From Phycisphaerae bacterium (lineage in GTDB: Bacteria > Planctomycetota > Phycisphaerae > Phycisphaerales > UBA1924): a DNA stretch of 64,000 bases. The notes under the pieces are model-generated. The model did no database searches. It was not told the origin of the DNA and worked only from the letters and a program-made list of their open reading frames with translations. Numbering within the stretch: position 1 is the stretch's first letter; every line of letters starts with the position of its first letter. Both the position numbers and the translations under genes were made by a program. The stretch covers positions 1 through 64,000 of the forward strand of contig JAUHXM010000004.1 in the NCBI GenBank assembly GCA_030426605.1, given 5' to 3'. Positions 7,647-16,790 of the stretch are shown piece after piece.

Positions 7647-9932
7647 ATGACGAATCAGACGCACCGCATGACCCCCGCGAGTCTTGTCTCGCTCGGGCTC
7701 GGGATGCTCGTGCTTGCCGGATCGCCGGCAATGGGCGCGGCCGAGCCCCAAACCGTCGCCGCGGTCTCCGAACCCGTCGCGACGAGCGTCTGGTCCGCCG
7801 CCCGAAAGGGGCAGGAGACCGACTTCACGCGGTCGCTCACGCAGACCGTCGCCGAGCGTGACGGCGAGGTGAACGCCTCGTTCCGCTCATCCGTCGAGCT
7901 GCTCGAAGCGAACTTCGCGAAGCGTGAAGCGCAGCGCGCCGAGCGGCTCGCCGAGGTGGACACCGAGTTCGCCGAACACCTCGCCGAGGTCCGCGAGACG
8001 AACAGCCCGGTCGCGGTGAGCCACGCGCTCACGTCGGCCGTCGAGATGCAACTGCTCATCCGCGACGACGACAAGCTCTTCGCCGACGCACGGATCGCCG
8101 ACCTGATCCGCGTTGCAGAGGACGCGGCCCGCAACGCCGAGAGCCGCGGCGACTGGCTCATCGCCAACGAGCTCTACTACCGACTCGACACGCTGCTCGA
8201 CAAGGAAGCGAAGTACGACGAGGCGATCGCGCGCATGAGCACGCGCCTCAACATGATCCGCATGTACGCCCCCGAGCGTCTCTGGGAGCTCCGCAACGCC
8301 CGGCGCATCGCCGAGGACGAGGAGCCCCTGCCCCCGTACAACCCGTACGGCGACGACTACCGCGAGAAGCTCTCGGGCATCAAGGTCCAGATGATCTACC
8401 GGGCCCTGCTCCGCTCCGCGGGCGCGCACGTATCCGTCCGCAACGCGGACAACCCCGAGGGCGTCACCATGGGCACCCTCCTCGACGGCGGGCTCAAGGC
8501 GCTCGAGACCATGGCGGGCACGGCGGACCTGTACCCCGTCTTCCCGGGGCTCGCCGACGCGGGCGACCGGGCCCGGTTCCGCGAGACGCTCCGCTCCCTC
8601 CGCCGCGACATCGCGGACATGGGCGACGACGTCGAGCTGCGCGAGATGCGCCGCGTCCTGGAACGCACACTCGAGGCGAACCGCGACACCATCGCGATCT
8701 CCGAGGAAGCGATCCTGCACGAGTTTGGCAACGGCGCGATGGGCGTGCTCGATGATTACACCGCCGTGATCTGGCCCGACGAGCTCGCGCGGTTCCGCCG
8801 CTCGACGCAGGGCGAGTTCATCGGTGTGGGCATCCAGATCGCGCTCGACGAGCTCCTGAACATCGAGGTCGTCACGCCCCTCGAGGGCACCCCCGCCCAA
8901 CGCGCGGGCATCCGCACGGGCGACATCATCAAGAAGGTGGACGGGCTCAGCGCCGTCGGGCTCGGGCTCGACCAGGCCGTCGAGGTCATCACCGGCCCGC
9001 CCGACTCCAAAGTCAAGCTCACCGTCGAGCGTGAGGTCGAGGGTGCCGACGAGACCGAAGAAATCGAGTTCACCCTCGTCCGCAAGCGCATCGACCTGCC
9101 CAGCGTCAAGGGCTGGCGCAAGACCGGCCCCGGCGACAACGACTGGGACTGGTTCATCGACCCCCAGGGCGGCGTCGGGTACGTCCGCCTGACAGGCTTC
9201 ACCGAGGACACCACCCGCGACTTCGACCGCGCCGTCGCGACCATGAAGCAGCAGGGCCTCAGCTCGCTCATCCTCGACCTCCGATACAACCCCGGCGGGC
9301 TGCTCGACCAGGCCGTCGAGATCTCCTCACGCTTCGTTCCCGACGGGCTGATCGTCCGGACCGAGACCGGCTCGGGCATCCCGACCGGCGAGCCCCTCTT
9401 CTCGACACGCCCCTCGCGGGCCCGCTCGCTCGCCGACCTGCCCGTCGTCATCCTCGTCAACGAGGGCTCGGCGTCGGCGTCGGAGATCGTCTCGGGCGCC
9501 GTCCAGGCCGCCGCGCAGAAGGGCAAGGTCCAGGCGCTCGTCGTCGGCGAGCGGTCCTTCGGCAAGGGCTCGGTCCAGAACGTCTTCTCGCTCTCGGGCG
9601 GCGCCGCGGCGATGAAGCTCACCACGCAGTACTACCGCATCGACTCGCCGCGCCTCATCCACCGCACCCCCGGCGCGTCCGAGTGGGGCATCGACCCGGA
9701 CCTGACCGTCGAGATGCTCCCCGAGCAGCAGGTGGACGCGCTCCTCCTGCGCCGCAACTCTGATGTCCTCCCGCTCGACGAGAACGGCGACGTGATCGCC
9801 GACGCCGAACGCCCGGACCCGGACACGCTGCTCTCCGACGGCATCGACCTGCAGGTCCAGACCGCCCTGGTCCTCCTGCAGAGCCAGAACGCGGACCCGA
9901 TGCTCAAGCCCGCCGCCCTCATCGACAACTGA
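7647..9932 (+). CDS. S41-family C-terminal processing protease with PDZ domain
   Basis: A 761-residue secreted or periplasmic serine protease of the CtpA/Prc type. It has a signal peptide (hydrophobic residues 13-30), a long charged alpha-helical region at about 45-330, and a PDZ domain near 390-470 (GEFIGVGIQIALDE, AGIRTGDIIKKVDGLSAVG). The peptidase core carries GYVRLTGF, ILDLRYNPGGLLDQAVEISS, the nucleophile motif GSASASEI and the lysine motif GERSFGKGSVQN. Ser and Lys of the dyad are therefore present. The N-terminal helical region is larger than in CtpA. AGGAG precedes the ATG by seven bases, and a strong terminator follows. Confidence 0.92.
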   Translation: MTNQTHRMTPASLVSLGLGMLVLAGSPAMGAAEPQTVAAVSEPVATSVWSAARKGQETDFTRSLTQTVAERDGEVNASFRSSVELLEANFAKREAQRAERLAEVDTEFAEHLAEVRETNSPVAVSHALTSAVEMQLLIRDDDKLFADARIADLIRVAEDAARNAESRGDWLIANELYYRLDTLLDKEAKYDEAIARMSTRLNMIRMYAPERLWELRNARRIAEDEEPLPPYNPYGDDYREKLSGIKVQMIYRALLRSAGAHVSVRNADNPEGVTMGTLLDGGLKALETMAGTADLYPVFPGLADAGDRARFRETLRSLRRDIADMGDDVELREMRRVLERTLEANRDTIAISEEAILHEFGNGAMGVLDDYTAVIWPDELARFRRSTQGEFIGVGIQIALDELLNIEVVTPLEGTPAQRAGIRTGDIIKKVDGLSAVGLGLDQAVEVITGPPDSKVKLTVEREVEGADETEEIEFTLVRKRIDLPSVKGWRKTGPGDNDWDWFIDPQGGVGYVRLTGFTEDTTRDFDRAVATMKQQGLSSLILDLRYNPGGLLDQAVEISSRFVPDGLIVRTETGSGIPTGEPLFSTRPSRARSLADLPVVILVNEGSASASEIVSGAVQAAAQKGKVQALVVGERSFGKGSVQNVFSLSGGAAAMKLTTQYYRIDSPRLIHRTPGASEWGIDPDLTVEMLPEQQVDALLLRRNSDVLPLDENGDVIADAERPDPDTLLSDGIDLQVQTALVLLQSQNADPMLKPAALIDN

Positions 9933-9959
9933 GCACGCGACGAATCCCCCGCTCCCCGA

Positions 9960-9986
9960 CGCCCGGTCCCGCGACCGGGCGTTTTT
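9960..9986 (+). terminator. Rho-independent terminator after the S41 protease gene
   Basis: A nine-base perfect stem CGCCCGGTC/GACCGGGCG with a four-base loop is followed directly by five T. It isolates the protease gene from the pdh operon. Confidence 0.9.
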
Positions 9987-10021
9987 GTGCGCGGGTGCCG
10001 TTCGGGTGTTCGCACCGTGTT

Positions 10022-10051
10022 TGTCGGTCCCGAGGGGGCGACCCTACACTG
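10022..10051 (+). promoter_or_regulatory. Candidate promoter of the pyruvate dehydrogenase operon
   Basis: TTGTCG (10022-10027) and TACACT (10046-10051) are separated by 18 bases, giving a leader of about 50 bases before pdhA. It lies directly downstream of the terminator. Confidence 0.45.
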
Positions 10052-10109
10052 TGCCCGAGGCGGGCACCCTCCCACGCCCGCCCACACCTTCGACACGAGG
10101 ACCACCGAC

Positions 10110-11222
10110 ATGGCCCAGGCATCCGCCGCCCAGGATCGAAGCGCCCGCAAGCGGAAACCGGATTCGTTGTCCGCCAAGCTCCCGGACGAGACCATCCTCG
10201 AATGGCTCCGCCAGATGCAGCTCATCCGTGAGTTTGAGTCTCGGACCATGCAGGCGTACCAGCAAGCCAAAATCGGCGGGTTCTGCCACATCTACTCGGG
10301 CCAGGAAGCCTGCGCCGTCGGCACGATCGGAGCCACCGAGCACGAGGACCCCATCGTCCTCGCCTACCGCGACCACGGGCACGCCCTCGCCCGCGGCATG
10401 GACCCCAAGGCCTGCATGGCTGAGATGTTCGGCAAGCTCGAAGGCTGCGCCAAGGGCAAGGGCGGGTCGATGCACATGTTCGACCGCCCCAACCACCTCT
10501 ACGGCGGTCACGGCATCGTCGGCGCCCAAACCCCACTCGGCACCGGGCTCGCCTTCGCGAAGCGCTACCAGTGGGAAGTCATGGAAAAGGGCGGCAAGCA
10601 CGTCTGCCTGTGCTACCTCGGCGACGGCGCCGTCGATCAGGGCGCGTTCTCCGAAGCCATGAACCTGGCCAGTCTGTACTCCATCCCCGTGATCTACATC
10701 ATCGAGAACAACGGGTACTCGATGGGCACGGCCATCAGCCGCCACAGCGCGAACTCGGACAAGCTCGTCATGCGAGGCCAGTCGTTCGGCATCAAGTCCG
10801 TCGAGATCGACGGGTTCGACATCCTCGACCTCTACGACGCGTTCAAGCCCCTCGTCGACGAGTGCCGCGACCTCCAGCGGCCCGCCTTCGTGGACCTCAA
10901 GACCTACCGGTACCAGGGGCACTCGATGAGCGACCCGCAGAAGTACCGCACCAAGGACGAGGTGGACGAGTGGAAGGGCAAGGACTCGATCGCGGCTTTG
11001 GTGGACTACTGCATGAACGACCGCGGCTGCCTCGACGAGGACGGCTGGAAGGCGATGCAGAAGGAGATCAAGGACCAGGTGATGGAAGCGGTCGAGTTCG
11101 CCGAGAACGCGACGGACCCGGTGCCCGCTGAGGAGCTGGCGACGGACGTCTACGCGAACCCGCAGCCGAACCTGAGCCCGACCGAGGACTACCACCACGG
11201 GGTGAGGAACCCGTTGCTGTGA
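10110..11222 (+). CDS. pdhA: Pyruvate dehydrogenase E1 component, alpha subunit
   Basis: With the beta subunit it decarboxylates pyruvate on thiamine diphosphate and transfers acetyl to the E2 lipoyl arm. The 370-residue protein has IGGFCHIYSGQEACAVG, AYRDHGHALARG, GKGGSMHMFD and the TPP/Mg motif GDGAVDQGAF running to ENN. The conserved E1alpha phosphorylation-loop region RYQGHSMSDPQKYR is also present. ATG at 10110 is chosen because GAGG lies upstream and the N-terminal length fits. Its stop overlaps the start of a small membrane-protein gene, which in turn overlaps pdhB. Confidence 0.94.
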   Translation: MAQASAAQDRSARKRKPDSLSAKLPDETILEWLRQMQLIREFESRTMQAYQQAKIGGFCHIYSGQEACAVGTIGATEHEDPIVLAYRDHGHALARGMDPKACMAEMFGKLEGCAKGKGGSMHMFDRPNHLYGGHGIVGAQTPLGTGLAFAKRYQWEVMEKGGKHVCLCYLGDGAVDQGAFSEAMNLASLYSIPVIYIIENNGYSMGTAISRHSANSDKLVMRGQSFGIKSVEIDGFDILDLYDAFKPLVDECRDLQRPAFVDLKTYRYQGHSMSDPQKYRTKDEVDEWKGKDSIAALVDYCMNDRGCLDEDGWKAMQKEIKDQVMEAVEFAENATDPVPAEELATDVYANPQPNLSPTEDYHHGVRNPLL

Positions 11223-11374
11223 CCTGGGCGCTGATTGCGCTCGGGGGCATGTTCCTTGTCACGCTTGCACTCCGTGTCGTGCTGCTCACGACCGCGAATC
11301 CGAAGAAACCGAAACAACGCGCCAACACCCCGCCGCCGCGTGTGATCACCGTGAAAGACGAGACCTCCCGATGA
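11219..11374 (+). CDS. 51-residue membrane microprotein between pdhA and pdhB
   Basis: A short frame starts at GTG inside the pdhA stop (GTGA) and ends with TGA overlapping the pdhB ATG (ATGA), so it exactly fills the space between the E1 genes. The product has one hydrophobic helix (WALIALGGMFLVTLALRVVL, residues 3-22) followed by a basic, proline-rich cytoplasmic tail (NPKKPKQRANTPPPRV). The double four-base overlap argues for translation, because the same coupling is used by known genes throughout the window. No family is recognised. It might tether or assemble the complex at the membrane, but that is speculation. Confidence 0.65.
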   Translation: MTWALIALGGMFLVTLALRVVLLTTANPKKPKQRANTPPPRVITVKDETSR

Positions 11375-12450
11375 CCACCCTCCCCATGATCGAGTCGAAG
11401 ATCCACCCCGCCGTCGGCGAGTGGGAGCTGCCCGAGTTTGTCGCTGAGCACGAGCTGCCCAGCCGCGAGGGCGACCGGATCATCCAGTACCGCGAAGCCC
11501 TCCGCGAGGCGATGAGCCATGAGATGCGCAACGACGAGCGGGTGTTCTTGATCGGCGAAGAGGTCGCCGAGTACAACGGCGCGTACAAAGTCTCCCAGGG
11601 CATGCTCGACGAGTTCGGGCCCAAGCGGATCATCGACAGCCCGATCTCCGAGAACGGCTTCGCCGGCATGTGCATCGGCGCCGCGATGGCCGGGCTGCGC
11701 CCGATCGTCGAGTTCATGAGCTGGTCGTTCTCGCTCGTCGCGGCGGACCCGATCCTCAACAACGCCCCCAAGATGCTCTACATGTCCGGCGGGCAATGGG
11801 GATGCCCCATCGTCTTCCGCGGCAACGACGGCGCCGGCGGGCAGCTCGGCTCCACCCACTCCTGGTGCGTCGAAGGCATGTTCTCCAACGTGCCCGGCTT
11901 GAAAATGGCGATCCCGAGCAACCCGTACGACGCCAAGGGCCTGCTCGCGACGGCGATCCGCGACCCTGATCCCGTCTTCTTCCTCGAGTCCGAGCGGATG
12001 CTCGGCGACAAGGCCCACGTGCCCGAGGAGCAGTACTACATCCCCTTCGGCCGCGCCCGCAAGACCCGCGAGGGCGACGCGTGCACGCTCGTCAGCTGGG
12101 GGCGCCCGGCGAACTTCTGCCTCGACGCCGCCGAGAAGCTCGCCGAGGACGGCATCGAGTGCGACGTGCTGGACATGCGCACCATCCGCCCGCTCGATAT
12201 GGACGCGATCGTGGACTCGCTGAAGAAGACGAACCGCGTGGTCGTGGTCGATCAGTCGTGGCCGTTCGGGTCGGTTGCGTCCGAGGTCGTCTCGCAGATC
12301 TGCGAGCACGCGTTCGACCATCTCGATCACCAGCCGGTGCGGGTGAACACGCGCGACGTGCCGACGCCGTACGCGAAGGGGCTGGAGTATGAGTACCTGC
12401 CCAACCCTGAGCGGATCGCCGAGGCGGTGCGGGGCGTCGTCAACGCGTGA
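11371..12450 (+). CDS. pdhB: Pyruvate dehydrogenase E1 component, beta subunit
   Basis: A 359-residue E1beta: QYREALREAMSHEMRNDERV opens the family domain after a 35-residue N-terminal extension, followed by GEEVAEYNGAYKVSQG and IDSPISENGFAGMCIGAAMA. VFFLESERM and DMRTIRPLDMDAI (C-terminal transketolase domain) come later. It supplies the TPP pyrimidine-binding half of the active site. It starts at an ATG overlapping the upstream microprotein stop and overlaps the next GTG by four bases. No E3 (lpd) gene is in the window. Confidence 0.94.
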   Translation: MTTLPMIESKIHPAVGEWELPEFVAEHELPSREGDRIIQYREALREAMSHEMRNDERVFLIGEEVAEYNGAYKVSQGMLDEFGPKRIIDSPISENGFAGMCIGAAMAGLRPIVEFMSWSFSLVAADPILNNAPKMLYMSGGQWGCPIVFRGNDGAGGQLGSTHSWCVEGMFSNVPGLKMAIPSNPYDAKGLLATAIRDPDPVFFLESERMLGDKAHVPEEQYYIPFGRARKTREGDACTLVSWGRPANFCLDAAEKLAEDGIECDVLDMRTIRPLDMDAIVDSLKKTNRVVVVDQSWPFGSVASEVVSQICEHAFDHLDHQPVRVNTRDVPTPYAKGLEYEYLPNPERIAEAVRGVVNA

Positions 12451-13178
12451 ATCCGAAGGCGGCGGTCCTGGGTGCCACGTCGGCGGCGCAGGACCACGCG
12501 CTGCGGGTCGTGAACGCACTGTTCGCGGCGGCCGGCGAGTTCATCACCGCCGCGGTCGCGTCGTTCGTCCTCTACGGCGTGCTCGGGTGGGCGCTCGTCG
12601 TCGCGCTCGTCATCCGCATCTCGGGCGCCGAGCATTGGATCAGCTGGATCATTCTGGGTGTGCTCGCGACGGCGGCCCACGCGTTCTTCACATTCCCCGC
12701 GACCGTGTCGTTCTGCGTGATGTCCGGCGTCCGCGCCGCGGTGAAGAAGCTCCAGCTGGGCGAGACCGTGCTCGAAGGGATCGTCTCGCAAATCTTCGGG
12801 CATCGCCCGGACCTCGCCGAGACGCCCGTCGAGGAGCTCGACGAGGACGAGGTGCGGGCCGCCGCGGAGTCCGCCGCGAGTGAGATCCGCGATCGAGTCT
12901 CGCTGCTCGGGCGGGTGCGCCGGTTCCTGCTGCGCCGGGTGATCCACCGGGCGGTGAAGTACGTGCTCGGCGCGTACATGGCGCGGGTGCACAAAGCGAT
13001 CCTTGACGGCGAGGATCTGACACTCCGGGACGTGACCGCCGCCCTCGCGCGCACGATCGACGACCACCTGGCGGACCATCTCGCGTCAGCGTCCAAGCGG
13101 ACGCTGACGGTCATCATCGCGATCGAGGCCTGCGTGGTGCTGATCGCCCCGCTGCCGCTGCGGTGGTTGCCGCTCTGA
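12447..13178 (+). CDS. Membrane protein of unknown function, coupled to pdhB
   Basis: A 243-residue protein with two hydrophobic helices at about residues 33-57 and 66-95, a long charged cytoplasmic helical region (PVEELDEDEVRAAAESAASE, then LLGRVRRFLLRRVIHRAVKY) and a C-terminal hydrophobic segment at 218-235. No domain is recognised. Its GTG start overlaps the pdhB stop (GTGA), so it is translated with the E1 genes. Two membrane proteins of unknown role thus share this operon. Confidence 0.6.
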   Translation: MNPKAAVLGATSAAQDHALRVVNALFAAAGEFITAAVASFVLYGVLGWALVVALVIRISGAEHWISWIILGVLATAAHAFFTFPATVSFCVMSGVRAAVKKLQLGETVLEGIVSQIFGHRPDLAETPVEELDEDEVRAAAESAASEIRDRVSLLGRVRRFLLRRVIHRAVKYVLGAYMARVHKAILDGEDLTLRDVTAALARTIDDHLADHLASASKRTLTVIIAIEACVVLIAPLPLRWLPL

Positions 13179-13209
13179 TCGATTTCGAAGCGCGTCCGCC
13201 CGGCGGGCC

Positions 13210-13215
13210 GACAAT
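13210..13215 (+). promoter_or_regulatory. -10-like box GACAAT for the sulfotransferase gene
   Basis: GACAAT ends six bases before ATG at 13222 and no Shine-Dalgarno is present. It fits the short-leader pattern. Confidence 0.35.
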
Positions 13216-13221
13216 GGTCGC

Positions 13222-13992
13222 ATGCCGACCCCGGCGGAGATCATCGCGGGCGGGTGGAGGAGCCACATCTTCCACGCGATCGACGGGCACCCGTTCGTCA
13301 TCGCCGCGCCCGCGAAGTGCGGATGCCGGACCGTGATCCGCTTTCTCCTCCGCGCCTCGGGGGTTGATGACGCCCCGCTCACGGACCACCAAGCCCAGCA
13401 GCACGCCCACGAGTGCACGCGGCTGTCACGCCTTCCCGAAGCCGAGCGCCTCGCGCGATTGGAGCGTGGGCCCGTGTTCGCCGTCGTCCGAGACCCCCTG
13501 TCTCGGATCGCGAGCGGGTTTGCCGACCGTGTCGTGCGGATACGCCGAGCCAGGCGGAACGCACCCATGTTCGACGCGATCCGCGCCCCCGGGCACGACC
13601 CGGACATCGGCATCACCTTCCGCGAGTTCGTGCATTATCTCGCGACGACCCGCGACCAGGATCTCGACCCGCACTGGCAGCCCGTCGCGCACGTGCTCGC
13701 AGGGTCCGAGTTCGACCGTCTTGTTGACCTCGCGGGTCTGCCCGGTCTCTTGCAGGAGTTGGACGCGGCGCACGCGTTGCGCGCGAATCCGCCGTCATAC
13801 CGACCACCACGAACGGGCGCGCCGTGGGAGGGCCCCGCGCTCACGGATACAGACTCTGGCGAGCTCCGCCGGCGTGGGATCATCACACCCGCCGGCGCGC
13901 TCTACACGCCCGAACTCGAAGCGTTGGTGCTGGATCGGTACGCCGCGGACGTTGAGCTCGCGAACGCCGTACGCTTGCCGCGGGCCGGGTGA
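13222..13992 (+). CDS. Sulfotransferase family 2-like protein
   Basis: A 256-residue cytoplasmic protein with the two PAPS-binding signatures of carbohydrate-type sulfotransferases. These are a 5'-phosphosulfate loop IAAPAKCGCRTVIRFLL (residues 27-43) and a 3'-phosphate motif VFAVVRDPLSRIASGF (91-106). DPHWQPVAHVL (about 150) matches the acceptor-side HW motif. It would transfer sulfate from PAPS to a sugar or similar acceptor, which is not known. It is one of three sulfotransferases in the window. Confidence 0.75.
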   Translation: MPTPAEIIAGGWRSHIFHAIDGHPFVIAAPAKCGCRTVIRFLLRASGVDDAPLTDHQAQQHAHECTRLSRLPEAERLARLERGPVFAVVRDPLSRIASGFADRVVRIRRARRNAPMFDAIRAPGHDPDIGITFREFVHYLATTRDQDLDPHWQPVAHVLAGSEFDRLVDLAGLPGLLQELDAAHALRANPPSYRPPRTGAPWEGPALTDTDSGELRRRGIITPAGALYTPELEALVLDRYAADVELANAVRLPRAG

Positions 13993-14007
13993 GCCCGGGG
14001 GCGACGC

Positions 14008-14643
14008 GTGCCGATCGAACCGACGACGCTGCTGGTATTCGCGGGTGCCTCGCTCATCCTGAACCTCACGCCGGGCCCGGACCTGCTGTACACACTCACC
14101 CGTGCCTCGACGCGGGGCGCCCGCGCCGGCATCGCGGCGGCGCTGGGGAACTTCGCCGGCACGCTCGTGCAGATCACCGCGATCGCGCTCGGGCTCGGGG
14201 CACTGCTCGCGCAGTCCTCCGTCGCGTTCACCGCGCTCCGCTGGGCGGGGGCGGCCTACCTCCTGCTCATAGGCATCCGGATGCTCCTCACAACGCCCGC
14301 CGCACCGAGCGAGCCCGACGCCCCCGACCGGCCCGCGCACACGCTCGCCCGCGTCGGGCTCGAGGCTTTCCTCATCCACACCCTCAACCCCAAAGTGGTG
14401 GTCTTTTTCCTCGCCTTCCTCCCCCAGTTCGTGGACCCGACCCGCGGCTCACCGACGGTGCAGCTCGTCACGCTCGGGCTGTGGTACGCGCTACAGGCGA
14501 GCCTCGTGCTGGTCGTCCTCTCCTGCATCGCCGGGCGGGCCCGAACGCTGCTCGCTGGGCGTGGCGGCGTCGGGGTCTGGCTCAGGCGTGTCGCCGGGGC
14601 CGGGTTCGTCGGCCTGGGCGGCAAGCTCGCGCTGGATGCCTGA
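14008..14643 (+). CDS. LysE/RhtB family exporter
   Basis: A 211-residue inner-membrane protein with about six helices. The family opening FAGASLILNLTPGPDLLYTL (residues 11-30) contains the hallmark TPGPD, and FLIHTLNPKVVVFFLAFLPQ (125-144) carries the conserved LNPK. LysE-type exporters remove amino acids or related compounds; the substrate here is unknown. It starts with GTG 15 bases after the sulfotransferase stop, preceded by GGGGGCGACGC, so it is probably co-transcribed. Confidence 0.85.
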   Translation: MPIEPTTLLVFAGASLILNLTPGPDLLYTLTRASTRGARAGIAAALGNFAGTLVQITAIALGLGALLAQSSVAFTALRWAGAAYLLLIGIRMLLTTPAAPSEPDAPDRPAHTLARVGLEAFLIHTLNPKVVVFFLAFLPQFVDPTRGSPTVQLVTLGLWYALQASLVLVVLSCIAGRARTLLAGRGGVGVWLRRVAGAGFVGLGGKLALDA

Positions 14644-14671
14644 TTGGCGAGAAGACCCGCCCGAACCCCCG

Positions 14672-14677
14672 TACAAT
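14672..14677 (+). promoter_or_regulatory. -10-like box TACAAT upstream of the E2 gene
   Basis: A near-consensus TACAAT stands 62 bases before the E2 start, with no clear -35. It could give E2 its own transcript apart from the E1 genes. Confidence 0.35.
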
Positions 14678-14739
14678 CGCTTTCGCCCAACCACACCCCG
14701 AGCCCTTGGGGCCCAGCCCCCACCGACCCGGAGACCCGC

Positions 14740-16113
14740 ATGCCCATCGAGATCACGATGCCCCGCCTGTCCGACACGATGGAGCAGGGCACCGTCGTCA
14801 AGTGGAACGTCAGCGAGGGCGACACCGTCTCGTCCGGCGACGTGATCGCCGACATCGAGACGGACAAAGCCACGATGGAGCTCCAGTCGTTCGACGACGG
14901 CACGGTCGCCAAGCTCCCCGTCGCCGAGGGCGAGCAGGTCGCGGTGGGCACCGTGATCGCGATCCTCGCCGAGGAGGGCGAGTCCGCCGCCGACGCCGCG
15001 AAGGGGTCCGGCTCGGCAAAGAAGTCCGAGACCACCAAATCGGAGTCCGGATCAGACAAGGATTCCGACGCCGGCGCCTCGAGCGCCACCGCGACCGCCG
15101 CCCCTGCACCGAGCAGCGGCCCCGCCCCGTCGACCAACGGCGCGTCGTCGAATGGCGCCGGTTCTTCGTCTGGCGGTCGCATCTTCGCCAGCCCGCTGGC
15201 GCGCAAGCTCGCCGCGGAGAAGGGCGTGGATCTCGGCTCGCTCGCGGGCTCGGGCCCGTCCGGGCGGATCGTCAAGCGTGACGTCGAGTCCGCCGCCGGC
15301 TCGGGCGGCGCGTCCAAGGCCGCCGCCTCGGGCCCGCTCGTCGCCGGCTCGGTCAGCGCCCCGCCGCCGTTCGTCGCGGGCGACAGCGGGCTGGCCGACA
15401 AGACCGTCGAGCTCTCCAACATGCGGGCGACGATCGCCAAGCGGCTCGTCGAGTCCAAGACGACCATCCCCCACTACCAGGTCACGGTCAGCGCGCGCAT
15501 CGACGCGCTCATGGAGCTCCGCGAGCAGCTCAACGCCCAGCTCGAGCCGCAGGGCGTCAAGCTCTCCGTCAACGACTTCCTCGTCCGCGCCTGCGGCATC
15601 GCGATGCACGAGCATCCGTTCGTGAACTCCTCGTGGGTCGAGCAGGGCCCCAAGATCCAGCTGCACGGACGCGTGAACATCGGCGTGGCGATCGCGCTCC
15701 CGCAGGAACGCGGCGGCGGGCTCGTCGTCGCCACCCTGCGAGACGCCGACCGCATCGGCCTGCGCCAGATCTCCGCCGAGACGAAGCGTCTCGCCAAGAA
15801 GGCCCGCGAGAAGGGCCTCTCCATCGAGGAGATGGCCGACTCGACGTTCACGATCTCCAACCTCGGCATGTTCGGCGTCGATCACTTCACCGCGATCGTC
15901 AACCCGCCCAACGCCTGCATCCTCGCCGTGGGTCGCGCAATCGAGAAACCCTTCATCGAGCGCAACGACGAGGGCGAGCCCGAGCTCGTCATCGGTCACG
16001 AGATGTCCATGACCATCAGCTCTGACCACCGCATCGTGGACGGCGCGATGGCAGCGCAATACCTCAACTCCGTCAAGCAGCTCCTCGAGAACCCGGCGAC
16101 CCTGCTCGTCTGA
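14740..16113 (+). CDS. pdhC: Dihydrolipoamide acetyltransferase (E2 of pyruvate dehydrogenase)
   Basis: The 457-residue E2 core takes the acetyl group to CoA. It has one lipoyl domain (residues 1-78) with the lipoyl lysine K43 in ETDKATM. A flexible Ser/Ala/Gly/Pro linker follows, with a peripheral-subunit binding domain near 148-185 (FASPLARKLAAEKGVDL, GPSGRIVKRDV). A second linker leads to the catalytic domain from about 225 with the active-site DHRIVDGAM near the end. The first in-frame ATG next to GGAG is used. The E1 genes lie 2.3 kb upstream, separated by a sulfotransferase and an exporter. Its TGA overlaps the next ATG. Confidence 0.95.
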   Translation: MPIEITMPRLSDTMEQGTVVKWNVSEGDTVSSGDVIADIETDKATMELQSFDDGTVAKLPVAEGEQVAVGTVIAILAEEGESAADAAKGSGSAKKSETTKSESGSDKDSDAGASSATATAAPAPSSGPAPSTNGASSNGAGSSSGGRIFASPLARKLAAEKGVDLGSLAGSGPSGRIVKRDVESAAGSGGASKAAASGPLVAGSVSAPPPFVAGDSGLADKTVELSNMRATIAKRLVESKTTIPHYQVTVSARIDALMELREQLNAQLEPQGVKLSVNDFLVRACGIAMHEHPFVNSSWVEQGPKIQLHGRVNIGVAIALPQERGGGLVVATLRDADRIGLRQISAETKRLAKKAREKGLSIEEMADSTFTISNLGMFGVDHFTAIVNPPNACILAVGRAIEKPFIERNDEGEPELVIGHEMSMTISSDHRIVDGAMAAQYLNSVKQLLENPATLLV

Positions 16114-16691
16114 TGGCCCCCGCGCCCCCCGAGACCAAGCCGCGACGCGTCGTCCCGATCTTCGTCGGCGTGCTCCTCATCATCGCGTCGCTGGTCCTCG
16201 CCCTGATGACCGCCGGGTTCGGGTTCGGGTATCTCAACGCCGGGCTGAACAAAATGTACCTCACCGCGTCCGAGCCCGGCACGCACGCGCTCGACCTCAG
16301 GCCCGGCAGCTACGACCTCACGCGCGCGACGTCCGCACAGCCGGAGGACGCGGGCACGCTCACCATCCGCTCGACCGACCCGAGCATCGCCGCCGTCGCG
16401 CCCACGGGCGCGGGCAGTTACATCGAGATCGAGGGCGTGCGCTACGACCTACTCGCGAGCATCGACGTGACCACCCGCGAGCCCGTGAGTCTGGAGTTGG
16501 AGGGCGACCCCGCCCACTTCCCCGTCGTCGTGCGGCGGGACCAGATCACCTGGATGCAGCACACCGCCGCCGTCACCGCGGGCGTTGCCATCCTGCCCAT
16601 TGCCTGCTTGCTCACCGGTGTCGTGCTGATCATCCGCGAGAAGCAGCGCCAGACGCGGGAGCTCGTCGAGTTCGTCTCCGGCGTCCGCTGA
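16113..16691 (+). CDS. Two-helix membrane protein, unknown
   Basis: A 192-residue protein coupled to the E2 gene (TGATG). It has a helix at about residues 14-38, an extracytoplasmic beta-rich domain (GTLTIRSTDPSIAAV, GSYIEIEGVRYDLLASI) and a second helix at 151-172. A short basic cytoplasmic tail ends it. The topology suggests a small periplasmic sensor-like or scaffolding domain between two anchors. No family is recognised. Confidence 0.6.
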   Translation: MAPAPPETKPRRVVPIFVGVLLIIASLVLALMTAGFGFGYLNAGLNKMYLTASEPGTHALDLRPGSYDLTRATSAQPEDAGTLTIRSTDPSIAAVAPTGAGSYIEIEGVRYDLLASIDVTTREPVSLELEGDPAHFPVVVRRDQITWMQHTAAVTAGVAILPIACLLTGVVLIIREKQRQTRELVEFVSGVR

Positions 16692-16790
16692 GCCCGATCC
16701 CGCCACGCAGATTCCGCGAAGAACCGCCCTGAGCGGCCCCAGGGCCCGATCCGGAACAGCGGGCTCGAAATCTCGGTTTCCCATGTCACA

